A DNA stretch of 10,485 nt from contig NW_001865061.1 of assembly GCF_000002865.3 (NCBI RefSeq), positions 182,399 to 192,883 on the forward strand, in the 5' to 3' direction. Position 1 is the stretch's first letter; the number at the start of each line of letters is the position of its first letter. Shown piece by piece: positions 8,915 through 10,485 of this stretch. The notes below the pieces were generated by a model. It had not been told where the DNA came from. It saw only the letters and a program-made list of their open reading frames with translations, and did not search any database. The stretch comes from Monosiga brevicollis MX1 (taxonomy: Eukaryota; Opisthokonta; Choanoflagellata; Craspedida; Salpingoecidae). A program made the translations under genes and the position numbers.

Positions 8915-8950
<36 letters not shown>
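8915..8950. repeat. (CT)18 microsatellite
   Basis: A pure CT repeat of 36 bases, read as GA in the ACC sense direction. If the leader intron at 8905 is real, the repeat sits in the upstream leader exon ten bases before the donor, where purine GA repeats could also act as splicing-enhancer-like sequence. Confidence 0.97.
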
Positions 8951-8955
<5 letters not shown>

Positions 8956-8972
8956 TGATCACATGTGTGTGT

Positions 8973-8984
8973 GAGAGAGAGAGA
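8973..8984. repeat. (GA)6, inverted relative to the CT tract
   Basis: A short GA run 22 bases after the (CT)18 tract. The two are complementary, so a foldback of about 12 bp is possible. Confidence 0.85.
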
Positions 8985-9217
8985 TGAAACGAGAAAAACA
9001 AATGAGAGGGAGACGCGAAACAGGGTGGAAATCTAGAGAATGTGCGGTCGTGGCAGGGGTTTGGAAGAGATGGGGTGCGATGGGGGGATCTGCAGCGTTG
9101 GAAATCAAAGCAAAAACAACAACATTTTGAGAGAGTCGTAGAGTCAGCGATGAAACGTCAGAGAGACAAAGATACAGGCATCCCTAGAGAGAGATATGCA
9201 GATGTAGCAGAGTAGGT

Positions 9218-9225
9218 CTTTTATA
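9218..9225 (-). promoter_or_regulatory. TATA-like box, possible ACC promoter
   Basis: The minus strand reads TATAAAAG, a full match to the classical TATA box, oriented toward ACC. It would predict a start site near 9190 and a leader of roughly 640 nt before splicing, or about 290 nt if the candidate leader intron is removed. A single 8-mer match in 1 kb is weak evidence. Confidence 0.3.
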
Positions 9226-9256
9226 CAAACCGCGTGATTTGTGCAGTGGATATGTA

Positions 9257-9313
9257 TGTGTGTGTGTGTGCTCTTGACACACAACCAAAGAGGAGTGAGA
9301 GAGAGAGAGAGAG
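9257..9313. repeat. short (GT)7 and (GA)8 microsatellites
   Basis: Alternating GT fills 9257-9270, and GA repeats fill 9297-9313, with a short unique spacer between them. They are in the divergent intergenic region. Confidence 0.9.
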
Positions 9314-9436
9314 CATCATCGTCACTGACATTTGGTAGTCCTGTTGTCTGGGCGAATAAAAAGAACTGTATCAAACACCGCCTCAAGTCGTCGCGACAGC
9401 CATTGTCAGAAACCATTCCAACCCAAAGTGTAATCT

Positions 9437-9474
9437 ATATCACACATTTCATATCAAGGTGTAAAGTGTGATAT
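9437..9474. repeat. inverted repeat upstream of NAA25
   Basis: ATATCACAC (9437-9445) is perfectly mirrored by GTGTGATAT (9466-9474) with a 20-base spacer. Allowing one bulged base, the match extends to about 12 bp per arm. It lies 106-143 bases upstream of the NAA25 start codon. It could be a palindromic protein-binding site or a transcript hairpin; the function is unknown. Confidence 0.8.
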
Positions 9475-9505
9475 TTATCAGTGTTCCGTAGAGCTCGTGT
9501 CGAGT

Positions 9506-9507
<2 letters not shown>

Positions 9508-9544
<37 letters not shown>
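9508..9544. repeat. (CA)18 microsatellite just upstream of NAA25
   Basis: Thirty-seven bases of pure CA end 35 bases before the NAA25 start codon, so they probably lie in its 5'UTR or core promoter. A GGC-rich stretch follows (9548-9590) and runs into the first codons. Confidence 0.97.
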
Positions 9545-9546
<2 letters not shown>

Positions 9547-9579
9547 ACGGCGGCGGCGAGACGGCGGCGACCGGCGGCA

Positions 9580-10394
9580 ATGGCGGCAATGCATCAGCAG
9601 CATCCGCGTGATAAGCGCGTGGCCAAGATTCATGGTATGTCTGATAACCGTGGTTTGGAGTTTACGCATTCCCTCACATCAATGGTGGTGCTGATTGGCT
9701 TGGCTGTGCCACCCCCCTTGCACTGTGATGGCTGCGCGAGACACTCGCTCCCCTCACACCTCACACCACGCGTTTCCCCGTCGATCTTCCTTTTCTCATC
9801 CGGTAGAGGCGATCCGTCTTGGCAACTTCAGTCAAGGGCTGACCCTCAGCCAGCAGACCCTCAAAAAGGATCCCGGCAACAAGCATGCATTGGTATGTGG
9901 CACGCACGCACGCCCCGCTGGACCCAATACCGCGCCGCACACCAACTCGCTCTCTGACCATGACATCGCCCGGCGTGCCAACCAGGCCTTCAAGGCTCTC
10001 TCTCTCCGTTGTCTGGGCAAGCATTCCGAGTGCGAGGAGATTCTCGCCCAGTTTACGGATGAAGATATTCACGTCGATCACGTTCGCGTGCGTGCCTGTT
10101 TCACAGTTCATGCCTCTTCGCTCCCTGGTGCCAACAGCACTCATCTTAACAGGCACGCTTCCATAGGTACTCGAGCAATGCTACCTCGAAGTAGATGACA
10201 GCGAAAATGTGCTGCGACTCTTTCGCGTCTTGGCCGAGAAAATGCCCAAGGATGAAGAAATGCAGATCCAATACTTTATGCGCCTAAGCATCTGGCGCCA
10301 GCACAAGCTGGCTCAGGCCCAGGCCACCAACCTGTTCAAACTCTTCAAGAAGCAGCAGTTCCAAGACTGGGCCATCATGTCTCTTTATCTACAG
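9580..10394 (+). CDS. NAA25: N-terminal acetyltransferase B auxiliary subunit, NAA25/MDM20-like (5' part, 4 exons, continues beyond window)
   Basis: NAA25 is the TPR-rich auxiliary subunit that holds the NAA20 catalytic subunit at the ribosome. NatB acetylates nascent chains starting Met-Asp, -Glu, -Asn or -Gln with acetyl-CoA. Exons are 9580-9634, 9807-9892, 9986-10087 and 10167-10394, giving 157 residues so far against about 970 in human. Evidence by position: PRDKRVAKIHE near residue 9 parallels human PNDRRLRPIYD. The helical-repeat segment LGNFSQGL..QQTLKK aligns gap-free with the first human TPR. FKALSLRCLGKH matches LKAIGLQRTGKQ, and the end, DWAIMSLYLQ, matches FWSVMSLIMQ. The ATG at 9580 has G at -3 and +4, and a TGA at 9469-9471 closes the upstream frame. 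The exon 3 donor is ambiguous: ending at 10081 instead would drop two residues. NAA15-type NatA subunits are the main alternative, but the motif order fits NAA25 better. Confidence 0.85.
9635..9806 (+). other. NAA25 intron 1 (phase 1, 172 nt)
   Basis: The donor is CATG|GTATGT and the acceptor CGGTAG|AGG. The split codon G+AG gives E19, making KIHEAIRLGNF in register with the human protein. Confidence 0.88.
9893..9985 (+). other. NAA25 intron 2 (phase 0, 93 nt, no in-frame stop)
   Basis: The donor is TTG|GTATGT and the acceptor AACCAG|GCC. It is open in frame for 31 codons, but the human homologue has no matching insertion. Removal joins NKHAL to AFKALSLR, a normal TPR linker. Confidence 0.82.
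10088..10166 (+). other. NAA25 intron 3 (phase 0, 79 nt)
   Basis: The preferred donor is CGC|GTGCGT and the acceptor CCATAG|GTA. A weaker donor at 10082 (GTTCGC) would shorten the protein by Val-Arg and aligns slightly better in length. The acceptor is clear because VLEQCYLEVDD continues directly into the conserved segment. Confidence 0.75.
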
Positions 10395-10485
10395 GTGTAG
10401 ATTCATTCCTTTCTTCTCTCATGTCCTGGACCTTTCCAGCAGAGCAGAGCCTCCTCACCCCCCCCCCCCCCCCCGGTGGAAGGCG
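10395..10485 (+). other. start of NAA25 intron 4 (runs off the window)
   Basis: The conserved frame ends at LYLQ and then meets GTG TAG, so CAG|GTGTAG is taken as the donor. Pyrimidine-rich sequence and a CCAG follow at 10431-10439, but translation beyond it gives only Ser/Pro-rich residues unlike NAA25. The next real exon is probably outside the window. Confidence 0.6.
10458..10474. repeat. C17 homopolymer
   Basis: Seventeen consecutive C at the end of the window, within the presumed NAA25 intron 4. Confidence 0.95.

Larger units (their letters stand above)
8548..9579. promoter_or_regulatory. divergent promoter/leader region between ACC and NAA25
   Basis: About 1 kb separates the start codons of two genes that point away from each other. 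It holds no credible protein gene. The open frames here are low-complexity translations of CT/GA repeats or lie inside the candidate ACC leader intron. Contents from left to right: leader intron candidate with a GC hairpin, C11, (CT)18, (GA)6, a minus-strand TATA-like box, short TG and GA repeats, a palindrome, (CA)n and a GGC-rich leader just before NAA25. Both promoters must lie here unless a leader exon extends into a neighbour. Confidence 0.75.

Noticed and set aside
8300-9001. 233-codon minus-strand frame with an Arg-Glu repeat
   Set aside because: It begins at a TTG, is driven by the GA repeat, and overlaps the ACC start in another frame. It probably contains the leader intron.
9140-9335. 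Box C/D-like GATGAAA and CTGA motifs as a snoRNA
   Set aside because: The spacing is about 180 bases with no terminal stem, beyond a normal C/D RNA. The motifs are short enough to occur by chance.
10431-10485. A 45-nt NAA25 intron ending at CCAG (10439) with an exon through the C17 tract
   Set aside because: It would be far shorter than the other introns (79-179 nt), and the translation is Ser/Pro-rich with no NAA25 similarity.

Overview
This window comes from a nuclear genome. It holds GT-AG introns of about 80-180 bases, an animal/fungal-type multidomain acetyl-CoA carboxylase, and pure dinucleotide microsatellites confined to non-coding DNA. The moderately GC-rich coding sequence, short introns and opisthokont-like proteins suggest a unicellular relative of animals and fungi. 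A choanoflagellate would fit well, but the exact taxon is inference only. LAYOUT: Bases 1-538 are non-coding and lie downstream of the first gene; they hold a (GT)33 repeat and an A15 tract. Bases 539-8547, minus strand, hold a complete acetyl-CoA carboxylase gene. I could join eight coding exons with every reading phase consistent. The spliced CDS is 6,978 nt and encodes 2,325 residues in the order biotin carboxylase, BT linker, biotin carrier, central domains and carboxyltransferase. All seven coding introns lie in the first 36 percent of the CDS; the remaining 4.5 kb is one uninterrupted exon. Bases 8548-9579 form a shared divergent promoter/leader region. It contains a probable ACC 5'UTR intron, a minus-strand TATA-like box, a strong GC hairpin, a short palindrome and several microsatellites. 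Bases 9580-10485, plus strand, hold the first four exons of a gene whose product matches NAA25 (MDM20), the auxiliary subunit of the NatB N-terminal acetyltransferase. That gene runs off the window. FUNCTION: Both genes act on acetyl-CoA in the cytosol. ACC carboxylates it to malonyl-CoA for fatty-acid synthesis; NatB uses it to acetylate nascent protein N-termini. Their head-to-head arrangement raises the possibility of shared control, which the sequence alone cannot prove. I found no RNA gene, transposon, CRISPR array or unknown multi-gene system. The window is best read as two conserved housekeeping genes with some notable local features.
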